The notes: a model not told the origin generated them from the letters alone. Numbered from the stretch's first letter, positions 9,224 through 17,907 are shown. The stretch: DNA of 64,000 bases from Paraburkholderia monticola (GCF_001580545.1 NZ_LRBG01000031.1:62001-126000), one strand, 5' to 3'. Made by a program: numbers and translations.

Positions 9224-10486
9224 CTATAAAGCGGCGAAACCGGCAAAAGCGGCACGCCCGAGCTGACCCAGCACCGTATCGTTCTGCGGCGTATGAATGC
9301 GCGCGCACAGCACGTCGCGATAGTGGCGCTCTAGCGGGTTGTTACGGCTCAGTCCCGGATTGCTGCTCGCTTCGAGCGCGAGTTGCACCGCTTCGATCGC
9401 GTGCTGGCTGACCAGATACTTGATCGCCGGCGCTTGTGTCGCGTCGACGTGACCCGCCGCGCCCGCATCGAGCAGCGCGCGGTTGTTGAACAGCAGCGCG
9501 TCGATGCAGCCCGCCGTCTGCTGAAAGCGCTCGAGGCTCGACAGCGGCGCGTTGAGCCCTGAAGGCGCACGCTGCGCGGCCCATTGCACGAACCAGTCGC
9601 GCGCGGCCCGCGCGACGCCGTCATAGATCGACGGCAGCAGCACGTTCATCCAGATGCCGGTCAGCGGGTCCATGCCGGTGGCGTGCAGCGGTGGCTGCAA
9701 ATCGACCGCATGGTCGAGCGGCACGCGCACGTCCTCGAAGATCACTTCGTGACTGCCGGTCGCGCGCATGCCGAGATGATTCCAGGGCTCGCCGAAGCGG
9801 ATACCGGGCGTGTCGCGATGCACGAGCCACGTGCCGACGCGCGGCGAGGCCTCGTCCGTGCGGCCCCACACCGCGAACCATGTGAGCCCCGGGCTGCCGG
9901 TCGAATAGAGCTTGCGGCCGTTCAGCAGCCAGTGACCGTCCGCGCGCCGGCCGATCGTCGCGGGCAGACCGCCGCGCGACGGCGAACCGAGTTCGGGTTC
10001 GACGCGCAGCGAGTTGATCAGCGCGCCGCGCTCGACGGCGTCGCGTGCGATGCGTTCCTTCAGCGCGACAGGCCAGTTCGGATTGGCCTGCAAACGCAGG
10101 TGATACAGGCATTGCATCACGAGGATCAAGGCCGTCGACGGTTCGCCGCGCGCCACCGCGCCGACCACGCGCAGCGTTTGCGCGAGCGAGGCCTCGCGCC
10201 CGCCGAGCGCGCGCGGTACGGTCAGCGACAGCAGGCCCGCGCGACGCAGACGCGCGAGGTTGTCGTGCGGGAACAGCGGGCCCGCGTCGAGCGCGGCCGA
10301 GTTGGCGGCGAACTCGCGGGTCAGCGCGTCGAGCCAGGCGGCGGCTCGCGGACTGTCGAGATCGGCGAGCGCATCGAGCGCGGCGGCGTCGCGTTCGGTT
10401 TCGGCGAGTGCGTTATCGGGGGGACGGCTCGTCATCGTGAAGGGACCGGTTGCGATTGCGGGTTGCCGGGATGCATGCGATCTCAC
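9224..10486 (-). CDS. Acyl-CoA dehydrogenase family flavoenzyme of the sulfur cluster
   Basis: A 420-residue acyl-CoA dehydrogenase-fold flavoprotein. The N-terminal helical domain (DNLARLRRAGLLSLTVP), the middle beta domain (GLPATIGRRADGHWLLNGRK, then YSTGSPGLTWFAVW) and the C-terminal helical domain are all present. Next to a sulfonate-type binding protein and a flavin monooxygenase, it fits the SfnB/DszC-like desulfurisation branch, which performs FMN-dependent oxidation, better than fatty-acid oxidation. This is inferred from context. The GTG at 10486 overlaps the stop of the upstream gene (GTGA), suggesting coupling; an in-frame ATG at 10435 is the alternative start. Neither has a clear Shine-Dalgarno sequence. 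Confidence 0.8.
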   Translation of the reverse strand: MRSHASRQPAIATGPFTMTSRPPDNALAETERDAAALDALADLDSPRAAAWLDALTREFAANSAALDAGPLFPHDNLARLRRAGLLSLTVPRALGGREASLAQTLRVVGAVARGEPSTALILVMQCLYHLRLQANPNWPVALKERIARDAVERGALINSLRVEPELGSPSRGGLPATIGRRADGHWLLNGRKLYSTGSPGLTWFAVWGRTDEASPRVGTWLVHRDTPGIRFGEPWNHLGMRATGSHEVIFEDVRVPLDHAVDLQPPLHATGMDPLTGIWMNVLLPSIYDGVARAARDWFVQWAAQRAPSGLNAPLSSLERFQQTAGCIDALLFNNRALLDAGAAGHVDATQAPAIKYLVSQHAIEAVQLALEASSNPGLSRNNPLERHYRDVLCARIHTPQNDTVLGQLGRAAFAGFAAL

Positions 10487-11439
10487 GGCGCGTCGAGCGG
10501 AAACTGCCTGTCGAAGCTGGGCGCTACGTCGAGGCGCGTCTTGATCACGTCCGCGCGGTGATACAGGTCGGCGGTCTTTTGCTGCTCGGCGACCACGGCG
10601 TCGTCGATCGCAACGGGATGCAGTTGCGCGCGCTGGTAGACCGTCTTCAGCACGTCGGGCGGCAAGCCGGTCACTTTCGATTGCATCGCGGCGACTTCGT
10701 CGGGATGCGCGAGCGCCCAGCGCTGGCCCGCGGCGACGCGCTTCAGGAAGTCGGCGATCTGCGCATGCTTGTCCTTGATCGATGTTTCCGTCGCCGCCTG
10801 AAAACTGAGTCCCGACGACAGATCGATGCCGTTGGCGATGCTGCGGTCATGATCTTTCTGCTCGGCGAGCGCGACGTAGGGGTCCCACGTGGACCATGCA
10901 TCGACATTGCCCGACGCGAGCGCCGCTTTCGCATCGGCCGGCTGCATGAAACGCAGCGACACCTCGGACAGTTTGATACCGGCGCGCTCCAGCGTTGCGA
11001 TTGCGAGGTAGTGACCGATCGAGCCGCGCGTCGTCGCGATGCGCTTGCCTTTGAGATCAGTGGCTGTTCTGATCGGCGAGCCATCGGGCACGACGATCGC
11101 GAGGTCGCGCGGGATCGAGCGTGTTGCCGCCACTGCACGGACCCGGGCGCCCGCGGCGTAGGCGAAGATCAGCGGCGCATCGCCGAGACCGCCGACGTCG
11201 ATCGCGCCCGCATTGAGCGCCTCGCCGAGCGGTTGCGCGGCCGGAAAGTTGAACCATTCGATCTTGTACGGCAGATTATTCAGTTGTCCAGAGGCTTCGA
11301 GGATGCCGCGGGTCTGCAACTGCTGGTCACCGACTTTCAGCGTGGAATCGGCCCAGGCCGCAAAGGGCGCGGACACGACCAGCGCGCCGAACAGAAGACC
11401 GGAAAGCTTCAGCAAAAACCGATTCGAAAGATAGGACAT
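10483..11439 (-). CDS. Aliphatic sulfonate-type ABC transporter substrate-binding protein
   Basis: This 318-residue periplasmic binding protein belongs to the SsuA/TauA/NitT-like group. A signal peptide (MSYLSNRFLLKLSGLLFGAL, cleavage near AWA) favours the start at 11439; a longer frame reaches 11508. Family blocks include GALNAGAIDVGGLGDAP-like, DLKGKRIATTRGSIGHYLA and SGNVDAWSTWDPYVALAEQ. It should capture a sulfonate or related organosulfur anion and deliver it to an SsuBC-type importer, but no permease or ATPase gene lies beside it, so it must share one encoded elsewhere. It is co-directional with the dehydrogenase and divergent from the LysR gene at 11641. Confidence 0.85.
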   Translation of the reverse strand: MSYLSNRFLLKLSGLLFGALVVSAPFAAWADSTLKVGDQQLQTRGILEASGQLNNLPYKIEWFNFPAAQPLGEALNAGAIDVGGLGDAPLIFAYAAGARVRAVAATRSIPRDLAIVVPDGSPIRTATDLKGKRIATTRGSIGHYLAIATLERAGIKLSEVSLRFMQPADAKAALASGNVDAWSTWDPYVALAEQKDHDRSIANGIDLSSGLSFQAATETSIKDKHAQIADFLKRVAAGQRWALAHPDEVAAMQSKVTGLPPDVLKTVYQRAQLHPVAIDDAVVAEQQKTADLYHRADVIKTRLDVAPSFDRQFPLDAP

Positions 11440-11640
11440 GGGAAGCGCTGCGCAGGGCCAGGTAGAAAAGCACACGATACGGACCCGTGTTTTATAAGGC
11501 AAACGCATTGTTCTTCTTTGTTAATATGCGAGTGAGGAAAGCACGCGCCGCTTGAACAGGGGTGCACCGACACGCTAAGCTCATGTGACGCTCCGGCATG
11601 CACGGGCCGCTCAACGTTCCATTCAACACCGCCACCATCC

Positions 11641-12552
11641 ATGAAACTCGATGAAATCGAGGCCTTCGTCGCCGTCGTGCGTAGCCAGTCGCTGAGTCAG
11701 GCGGCCGATTCTCTCGCGCTTACGCAACCGGCCGTCACGCGCCGCATCCAGAACTTCGAGGAAGCGCTCGGCGTCGAGCTGCTCGACCGCAACACCAAGC
11801 CGCTGAAAACCACACCGATGGGCCGCGCCGTGTACGAGCAGTGTCGCGCGATCGTTCGCGAAGTCGACGCGCTCAGGCATCTCGTCACCGAAGACGCACC
11901 GCTTGCCGGTGTGCTGCGCCTGGGCGTCGCGCAGACGGTCGCCGACGTCGCGATGCTGAAGGCCTTGCACGCGCTGCGCGGCGCGCATCCCGAGCTGCAG
12001 GCGCGGGTGTCGACGGGCTGGGGCAATCCGCTGCTGCAGAAGCTCGAAGACGGCGAGCTCGATGCCGCAATCGTGCTATTGCCGGCCAATCGCGTATTGC
12101 CCGATGCACTGGCCGGAGCAGCGCTCGGCGAGCTGAAGCTCGCTGTCGTCGCGCAGAAGGGGAGCCTGAAAAAGCGCACCCACACGTTGGCCGAATGCCA
12201 GCAGTACGGCTGGGTGCTGAATCCTGACGGCTGCGGTTTTCGGGCGGGGTTGCAGCAAGCGCTCGCCGCGCAAGGCTACGCGTTGAAGCTCAACCTCGAA
12301 ACTCTAGGCACGGAACTGCAACTCGGTCTCGTCGCCGATGGTGTCGGGCTGGGGCTGGTTCCGCTGCCGTTGTTGCGCATCAGTGCGCATGCCGCGCAGC
12401 TCGACGTGATTCAGGTCAGCGACTTCAAGCCCGAGATCGCGGTATGGATCGTCAGGTCTCGTGCGCTTGGCAAGATGCAGTCAGCGCTCGCCGTGCTGTC
12501 GGAAAGCGTCGAGCAGAGCTTCAAGGCGGCGCGGCTGTCGCGCGCGGCGTAA
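11641..12552 (+). CDS. LysR-family transcriptional regulator of the sulfur cluster
   Basis: A full-length LysR regulator of 303 residues. The N-terminal winged helix-turn-helix (about residues 1-60, SLSQAADSLALTQPAVTRRI) is followed by a periplasmic-binding-like effector domain from about residue 90. It is divergent from the sulfonate-binding gene across a 201-base gap and convergent with the rhodanese operon. LysR regulators in this setting usually sense a sulfur metabolite or the pathway substrate, so control of one or both flanking operons is inferred. The sequence is not CysB itself as far as I can tell. No clear Shine-Dalgarno precedes the ATG. Confidence 0.85.
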   Translation: MKLDEIEAFVAVVRSQSLSQAADSLALTQPAVTRRIQNFEEALGVELLDRNTKPLKTTPMGRAVYEQCRAIVREVDALRHLVTEDAPLAGVLRLGVAQTVADVAMLKALHALRGAHPELQARVSTGWGNPLLQKLEDGELDAAIVLLPANRVLPDALAGAALGELKLAVVAQKGSLKKRTHTLAECQQYGWVLNPDGCGFRAGLQQALAAQGYALKLNLETLGTELQLGLVADGVGLGLVPLPLLRISAHAAQLDVIQVSDFKPEIAVWIVRSRALGKMQSALAVLSESVEQSFKAARLSRAA

Positions 12553-12562
12553 CAACACCGAG

Positions 12563-12590
12563 GCGGGCGCCCGCTTCACGCGGCGCCCGC
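12563..12590. terminator. Bidirectional terminator-like hairpin
   Basis: GCGGGCGCC (12563-12571) pairs perfectly with GGCGCCCGC (12582-12590) around a 10-base loop. It occupies most of the 52-base gap between the LysR gene and the convergent rhodanese gene. It lacks a T-run but is well placed to separate the two transcripts. Confidence 0.5.
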
Positions 12591-12604
12591 GTTGCACCCG
12601 CCGA

Positions 12605-14212
12605 TCAGATCACGAAGAAGCCATGCGTGCCATCGCGCTCCAGCTGTGCGACGAGGCCGTACTCCCATTCCAGATACGCGTTCATCGCTTCGCGCGCGTT
12701 GTCGGTGCCTTCATACGGACGCCGGTAACGATCGATGCGTGGCGACGCCAGATGCGCGTCGCCGGATTCGGTCGGCAGACCCGCGCGAATCCACGCGGAC
12801 GTGCCGCCTTCGAGCACCTGCACCGGCTTGCCGGTCAGCGCGGCCAGCTCCGGCGCGGCGAACGGCGCGAGCGCGCTGGTCGCGCACGTGACCACGTAGC
12901 GTTTCGCGTCCGGCAGCGTGCGCAGATCGTCGACGGTGTTGGACAGTCGCGAACGCACGAGCCACCAGGCGCCCGGAATATGGGCTTTCACATGATTCGC
13001 GCTGGCCGTCACGTCGATCACGAGCGTGCGGCTCGAAGGGTCTGCAAGGAGCGCAGCCAGTTCTTCCGCGGACACGGTCGGTGTGGGCACCGGCTCGGGT
13101 TTCGCGCCGCGCCACGCGCCGCTCGCGCTCAGGTCTTGCGCGCTCGCGCCGTCGACGACATAGACCTCGATGTTCATCTGCGCGAGCCATGAGGCCGTCA
13201 TGTTGGCGCGCACGCCGTCGTCGTCGAACAGCACGACACGCGCGCCGCGCACCGGCGCGAACATGTCGGTCTCCTGGACGAGCTGGCCGCCCGGTGCGCC
13301 CTGAAAGCCGGGTGCATGCGCACGTTCGTATTCGGTGGGCGTGCGCACGTCGAAGCGATAGGTGGTGCGCGATGCTTCGGTGGTCCAGCGCGCGGCTTCG
13401 TCGAGTGTCGTGCGGCCCACGCCCGCGCGGTCCGCAAGCGCGCGCGCCGCGCCACGCGACGCGGCGAGGTGCTCGGCGTCGAGTCCGGCTTCAGGATCGA
13501 ACTGCCGGTCGCTGCCATGTTCGAGCGACTGTCCCGCGAGCGTCCAGCCGATCGTGCCGTTGCGCAGCGCCGCGACAGGATTCGGCAGTCCCGCATTGAC
13601 GAGCGACTGCGCGCCGATGATGCTGCGCGTACGCCCCGCGCAATTCACGATCACGCGCGTTGTCGGGTCCGGCGCGAGCGCTCGCGCGCGCAGCACGAGT
13701 TCGGCGCCGGGCACGCTGACGCTGCCGGGGATGTTCATCGTCTGGTATTCGTCGAAACGCCGTGCATCGAGCACGACGACGTCGTCGCCATCGGTCAGCA
13801 ATGTCTCTACCGCCTCAGCCGACAGAGACGGCGTGTGCCGGAGCGCTTCGACGAATTCGCCGAACGCCTTGCTCGGCACGTTGACGTCGCGAAACACTTC
13901 ACCGCCGGCGCGAGTCCAGCCGTCGAGGCCGCCCGCGAGCAGCGCAACCTGCGTATAGCCGAGCGCGGTCAGCCTGTCGGCCGCGCGTGCGGCGAGGCCT
14001 TCGCCGGCGTCGAGCAGCACGATCGGCACGTCGCGGCGCGGCAGACGCGTATAGGCGTCGAGTTCGAGCTTCGACAGCGAAAAATTCGCCGCGAACAGCG
14101 GATGAGCCTGCGCATGCGGATCTTCTTCGCGGACATCGAGCAGCGCGATTTCGCGGCGCGCGAGCAGCGCTTCGCGCACGTCTTCGTAGGTGCGAACCGG
14201 AAAAGTCGTCAT
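12605..14212 (-). CDS. Four-domain rhodanese-related sulfurtransferase
   Basis: This 535-residue protein contains four tandem rhodanese modules (about 1-108, 125-240, 270-360, 378-482). The persulfide-forming cysteine is present in module 2 (NCAGRTRS, Cys191) and module 4 (TCATSALA, Cys443). The equivalent spot is Asp in module 1 (LLDAGEG, Asp68) and Asp-rich in module 3 (LFDDDGVR, about 330), so active and apparently inactive modules alternate. It probably moves sulfane sulfur released or modified by the neighbouring thiol dioxygenase, which is inferred. The start at 14212 overlaps the dioxygenase stop in an ATGA, whereas an apparent extension to 14581 runs inside that gene. Confidence 0.88.
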   Translation of the reverse strand: MTTFPVRTYEDVREALLARREIALLDVREEDPHAQAHPLFAANFSLSKLELDAYTRLPRRDVPIVLLDAGEGLAARAADRLTALGYTQVALLAGGLDGWTRAGGEVFRDVNVPSKAFGEFVEALRHTPSLSAEAVETLLTDGDDVVVLDARRFDEYQTMNIPGSVSVPGAELVLRARALAPDPTTRVIVNCAGRTRSIIGAQSLVNAGLPNPVAALRNGTIGWTLAGQSLEHGSDRQFDPEAGLDAEHLAASRGAARALADRAGVGRTTLDEAARWTTEASRTTYRFDVRTPTEYERAHAPGFQGAPGGQLVQETDMFAPVRGARVVLFDDDGVRANMTASWLAQMNIEVYVVDGASAQDLSASGAWRGAKPEPVPTPTVSAEELAALLADPSSRTLVIDVTASANHVKAHIPGAWWLVRSRLSNTVDDLRTLPDAKRYVVTCATSALAPFAAPELAALTGKPVQVLEGGTSAWIRAGLPTESGDAHLASPRIDRYRRPYEGTDNAREAMNAYLEWEYGLVAQLERDGTHGFFVI

Positions 14213-14805
14213 CAGTGATGCTGTTCCTTGCTGAGGTCCCACAGGTTGGGGAGCGTGTCGTTCGAGTAACCGGAGATGAAGGGCTTCGGCAGACCGTCGG
14301 GTGTATAAGTCGAGCGGCGCACCGCGCCGATGTTGGCGCCATAGACGTGGATGCTGATCGACGTGCGGTCGTCGTAGGCGTTGCGCACGCGATGAATGTC
14401 GCCGATGCCCGGCGACACCGCTTCGACGTCGCCCGCTTCGAGACGCACTTCGGCGCCCGTTTGACGCAGCGTGCCGTCGTCGTTGCGCGCATACGGCGCG
14501 GCGAGTTCGGCGCCGCGCAGCACGCCGATCAAGCCCCACACCGTGTGGTCGTGGATCGGCGTCTGCTGCCCCGGTCCCCACACGAAGCTAACCACGCTGA
14601 AGCGCTGGCGGGCATCGGCATACAACAGGTATTGCTGATAGCCTTCGGCGGACGGCTGCACGTACGTGTCCGGCAGCCAGTCATCGACGGCGATCAGTTC
14701 GCGCAGTGCACGTGCGCCTTGTTCGAGCAGCGCAGCTTCGTGCACGCCTGAATCGACGAGCGCCGCGATCTCGCCGACGAAACGCCGCAGTTTGTGGATG
14801 GCCAT
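14212..14805 (-). CDS. Cysteine dioxygenase family thiol dioxygenase
   Basis: A cupin of 197 residues that oxidises a thiol to a sulfinate with O2 and Fe(II). The three-histidine iron site is visible: His85 and His87 in TPIHDHTVWG and His138 in GDIHRV. The SIHVYG segment (His153, Tyr155) matches the second-sphere residues of bacterial enzymes. The cysteine that crosslinks to tyrosine in mammalian enzymes is absent, as is usual in bacteria. Substrate could be cysteine, 3-mercaptopropionate or another small thiol; the sequence alone does not decide. It overlaps both neighbours by ATGA, so it is translated as part of the monooxygenase-aldolase-rhodanese operon. Confidence 0.88.
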   Translation of the reverse strand: MAIHKLRRFVGEIAALVDSGVHEAALLEQGARALRELIAVDDWLPDTYVQPSAEGYQQYLLYADARQRFSVVSFVWGPGQQTPIHDHTVWGLIGVLRGAELAAPYARNDDGTLRQTGAEVRLEAGDVEAVSPGIGDIHRVRNAYDDRTSISIHVYGANIGAVRRSTYTPDGLPKPFISGYSNDTLPNLWDLSKEQHH

Positions 14806-15620
14806 CAGTCGAGCAGCTCCGGCTCGGCTTCGACGAGCCCGTCATAGAGGCTGTCGAATGCGTGTCGTGCGCCATTCGCGCGGCCAACTTGCTGGTGCGT
14901 GAGCGCCGCCATGTCGTGCGGGATCGGCTGCGGCGTGCCGGCCGCCTGCGCGAGCAGTTGGGCGTGGCACGCGTTATCGAGCGCGATGTACCACCACGCG
15001 GCCGCTTCCACGGAAGGACCGGCCGTGAGGATGCCGTGGTTCTTCAGGATCACGGCCTTGTGTGAGCCGAGCGCGTCGGCAATGCGTGCGCCTTCGGTAG
15101 TGTCGAGCACGACGCCGCGAAAGTCGTCGAACAGCGCATGGTCTTCGTAGAATGCGCACGAGTCCTGCGTCAGCGGATCGAGCTTGCGCCCGAGCGTCGA
15201 CCAGGCCTTGCCATACAGCGAATGCGTGTGCGCGGCGGCCACCACGTCGGGCCGTGCCTCGTGAATCGCCGCATGAATCGCGAACGCGGCCTGATTGACG
15301 GGTCCGTCGCCGATCACGATTTCACCGTGACTGTTGACGAGCAACAGATCCGACACGCGGATGCGGCCGAAATGCCGGCCAAGCGGATTGACCCAGAAAT
15401 GATCGGTCCATTCGGGATCGCGTGCGGTGATGTGACCGGCGAGACCCTGCGCGAAGCCATAGCGCGCGAACAGGCGGAACGCGCCGGCGAGGCGCTGTTG
15501 CCGGTGCAAGCGCTCTTCCCCGAGCGAACGGGGCGGCTCGGCGTCGTCGTCGAACCAGAACTTGCGCAGCGGGGTGGGGCGAAACGCAAGCGCGGGCTTA
15601 TCGGCGAGTACGGTGCTCAT
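14805..15620 (-). CDS. Class II aldolase/adducin family protein
   Basis: A 271-residue member of the zinc-dependent class II aldolase/adducin fold. The metal ligands appear as HTHS (near residue 131-134) and a later His in LKNHGIL; the glycine-rich GHITARD block near residue 62 is typical. Family members cleave or decarboxylate small phosphorylated or hydroxy-keto substrates, but this N-terminally extended, adducin-like subgroup is common beside oxidative catabolic genes and its substrates are largely unknown. It could process the carbon skeleton left after desulfonation, which is inference. The stop overlaps the dioxygenase start (ATGA), and it begins 18 bases after the monooxygenase gene. 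Confidence 0.83.
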   Translation of the reverse strand: MSTVLADKPALAFRPTPLRKFWFDDDAEPPRSLGEERLHRQQRLAGAFRLFARYGFAQGLAGHITARDPEWTDHFWVNPLGRHFGRIRVSDLLLVNSHGEIVIGDGPVNQAAFAIHAAIHEARPDVVAAAHTHSLYGKAWSTLGRKLDPLTQDSCAFYEDHALFDDFRGVVLDTTEGARIADALGSHKAVILKNHGILTAGPSVEAAAWWYIALDNACHAQLLAQAAGTPQPIPHDMAALTHQQVGRANGARHAFDSLYDGLVEAEPELLD

Positions 15621-15638
15621 GATGTCGTCGCGCTCCCG

Positions 15639-16715
15639 TTACGCCGCGTGGCGTGCGCGCGACGCCAGTTCGCGCGTCGCGGGGATCAGTTCGCGGCCAT
15701 AGTCGATCGCGTCTTCGAGCGGGTCGAAGCCGCGGATCAGGAACGTCGTGACACCGAGCGCGTGATATTCGGCGAGCGTTTGCGCGACCTGCGCCGGTGT
15801 GCCGACGAGCGCGGTGGAATTCGAACGTCCGCCGATCTCTTTGGCAACCGCGGTCCACAGGCGTTCGTCCGCGCGCACGCCGTCGCCGGCCGCCGCGAGC
15901 AGACGCCGCGCGCCTTCGCTCTGTTGCGGGCCGCCACGCGCGAAGCCTTGCTCGACGCGCAACCGGCGCGTCTCGTCGAGGATGTGTTCGGCGCGCTCCC
16001 ATGCGGCTTTCTCCGTCGACGCGAGGATCGGCCGGAACGATACCGAGAAGCGCACGCGTCGCCCGTGTTTGGCGGCCTCGGCTTGCACGCGCGTGATCTG
16101 CTCATGGACCTGCTGTTTCGATTCGCCCCACAGCGCGTAGACGTCCGCGTGCTTGCCCGCGACCGCGAGAGCGGGCTCCGAGGCACCGCCGAAATAGATC
16201 GGCACGTGGGGCGACTGTTTCGGTTTGACTTCGGAGAAGGCTTTTTCGAAGCGATAAAAGCGGCCCTCGTGATCGAACGGACGCTCCTCGGTCCAGACAC
16301 GGCGCAGGATCTGCAGATACTCGTCGGTGCGCGCGTAGCGTTCGTCATGGCTCAGATAGTCGCCATCGCGTCGCTGGTCCTCGTCGCTGCCACCGGAGAT
16401 GAAATGCACCGCGAGGCGGCCGCCTGAGAAGTGATCGAGCGTCGCGATCTGGCGCGCCGCCAATGTTGGCGCGACGAAGCCCGGCCGATGCGCGAGCATG
16501 AAGTGCACGCGCGAGGTCACGCTCGCGGCGTAGGCGATCGTGATGGTCGCGTCGGGGCTGGTCGAACTGTGCGGCACGAGGATACGGTCGAAGCCCGCGT
16601 TTTCATGGGCCTGGGCGAAACTGCGCACGTAGTCGGTATCGATCGCGGGGCCTTGCGGAGCATGCGTCTCCGAGACCTTGCGTTGCTGGATCATGCCGAT
16701 GAATTCGACGCTCAC
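15639..16715 (-). CDS. LLM-class flavin-dependent monooxygenase, alkanesulfonate monooxygenase-like
   Basis: A 358-residue bacterial-luciferase-like (LLM) enzyme, similar in layout to SsuD, which uses FMNH2 and O2 to release sulfite from alkanesulfonates. Diagnostic blocks are HRPGFVAPTLAARQIATLD, SGGRLAVHFISGGSDEDQRR and PIYFGGASEPA. The start is a GTG at 16715 preceded by a strong AAAGGAG seven bases upstream, so it is probably the first gene of the four-gene operon running to 12605. No flavin reductase (SsuE) gene is nearby. The actual substrate may be a sulfonate, sulfone or another organosulfur compound. Confidence 0.87.
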   Translation of the reverse strand: MSVEFIGMIQQRKVSETHAPQGPAIDTDYVRSFAQAHENAGFDRILVPHSSTSPDATITIAYAASVTSRVHFMLAHRPGFVAPTLAARQIATLDHFSGGRLAVHFISGGSDEDQRRDGDYLSHDERYARTDEYLQILRRVWTEERPFDHEGRFYRFEKAFSEVKPKQSPHVPIYFGGASEPALAVAGKHADVYALWGESKQQVHEQITRVQAEAAKHGRRVRFSVSFRPILASTEKAAWERAEHILDETRRLRVEQGFARGGPQQSEGARRLLAAAGDGVRADERLWTAVAKEIGGRSNSTALVGTPAQVAQTLAEYHALGVTTFLIRGFDPLEDAIDYGRELIPATRELASRARHAA

Positions 16716-16890
16716 GGTAGCTCCTTTCCAGATATTCGTTTCGATGGAGAAATGGAAGCGGGAGCAGACGTGACGCGGTGCACGCCTGCGGGACGAATTC
16801 AGGCTAACACCGGGTTATGCAAAGACTAAATATTAAATTTAGCTAAAGATATAGAGTGCGCATGTTAGCGCGCAGTCCGCATGCCTTCGT

Positions 16891-17808
16891 TCAGGTGTGC
16901 GCGGGCTCGTCGCTCAGTTGATCGATCACGAGGGTTCTGATCCAGCGATTCGCGTCATGCGTGTCGTAGTCGCTATGCCAGTGCACGGTGACGGTCACGC
17001 CGGGAATCTCGACCGGCAGGTCATAGACCGCGAAGTCGCCAGCGGGATTGAGCAGTTCGATGGTGCGTCGCGGCAGCGTCACGATCCAGTCGGTGTGCGC
17101 GAGGATATGCGGTACGACCGTGAAATGCGGCACCTGTAGCGCGATTTGACGGTGGATGCTGCGCTTGCGGAAGCTGTCTTCGATCTGATGATGGCCGCTT
17201 TCGAGCGAACCCACGAACACATGGGGAAACGCGAGGTACTGTTCGAGCGTGAGCGCGCGTTTCGGCAGTCCGCGGCGGCGGCGCGTCATGCAAACGTAGT
17301 CTTCGTGAAACAGCCGGTGATGCCGGGTGCGGCCGACCAGCGCCGGCAAATTGCCGATCGCGAGATCGAGACGGCCGACGCGCAACGCGTCCTCGATCTG
17401 ATCGAGCGGCACCGACTGGATGTCGAGACGCACGCGCGGGGCGCATTCCGCGAGTGCCGCGCACAGCCGGGGCAAGAATGCGAGCTCGCCGATATCCGAC
17501 ATCGACAGCCGGAACACCCGGGTGCTGGTCGCCGCATTGAACGGCACCATCAGATGCAGCGCATGTTCCGCGGCCGCCATTGCCGCGCGCAACGGCTCGC
17601 GCATCTCCAACGCGGCGGAGGTCGGCTGCATCTCGTTGCCGGTGCGCACGAACAGCGGGTCTTCGAGGATGGCGCGCAGCCTGCCGAGCGCATAGCTGAC
17701 TCCCGGCTGCGACAGACCCAGCCGGTTCGCGGCGAGCGTCAGGCTGTGCTCTTCGAGGATCGCGTGAAAAACACGCAGCAGGTTCAGGTCGATTCGGTTG
17801 GTGTCCAC
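16891..17808 (-). CDS. LysR-family regulator, probably controlling the indolepyruvate oxidoreductase genes
   Basis: A LysR regulator of about 305 residues with an N-terminal HTH (SLTLAANRLGLSQPGVSYAL) of the NahR/NodD-like subgroup and an effector domain starting near residue 90. The GTG at 17808 is taken as start; a TTG two codons upstream also fits. It is divergent from the oxidoreductase alpha gene at 17908, and the 14-base palindrome at 17814-17827 touches its start, which suggests autoregulation. The inducer is presumably an aromatic keto acid or its precursor, an inference from the neighbours. Confidence 0.85.
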   Translation of the reverse strand: MDTNRIDLNLLRVFHAILEEHSLTLAANRLGLSQPGVSYALGRLRAILEDPLFVRTGNEMQPTSAALEMREPLRAAMAAAEHALHLMVPFNAATSTRVFRLSMSDIGELAFLPRLCAALAECAPRVRLDIQSVPLDQIEDALRVGRLDLAIGNLPALVGRTRHHRLFHEDYVCMTRRRRGLPKRALTLEQYLAFPHVFVGSLESGHHQIEDSFRKRSIHRQIALQVPHFTVVPHILAHTDWIVTLPRRTIELLNPAGDFAVYDLPVEIPGVTVTVHWHSDYDTHDANRWIRTLVIDQLSDEPAHT

Positions 17809-17813
17809 GGCCA

Positions 17814-17827
17814 ATAAGTAAACTTAT
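17814..17827. promoter_or_regulatory. Palindromic candidate LysR operator
   Basis: ATAAGT-AA-ACTTAT is a perfect inverted repeat in the roughly 100-base divergent gap between the LysR gene and the oxidoreductase alpha gene. It lies directly over the LysR start, where LysR proteins commonly bind to repress themselves. A TATACT at about 17872 could be the -10 of the forward promoter. Confidence 0.5.
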
Positions 17828-17907
17828 GCTGCTGCCAGAATTTGATCGATTCGGAGAAGCCGTACTTTATTCCTATACTCGCCTAACCTCAAACGATAGG
17901 GTGCGCG

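Noticed and set aside
9060..9266. 68-codon frame after the T6SS-linked unknown gene
   Set aside because: No ribosome binding site or family resemblance, it includes the terminator-like hairpin, and its end overlaps the dehydrogenase gene.
14213..14581. Extension of the four-rhodanese gene to 658 codons
   Set aside because: It lies within the thiol dioxygenase gene, and ATGA coupling at 14212 gives a clean start.
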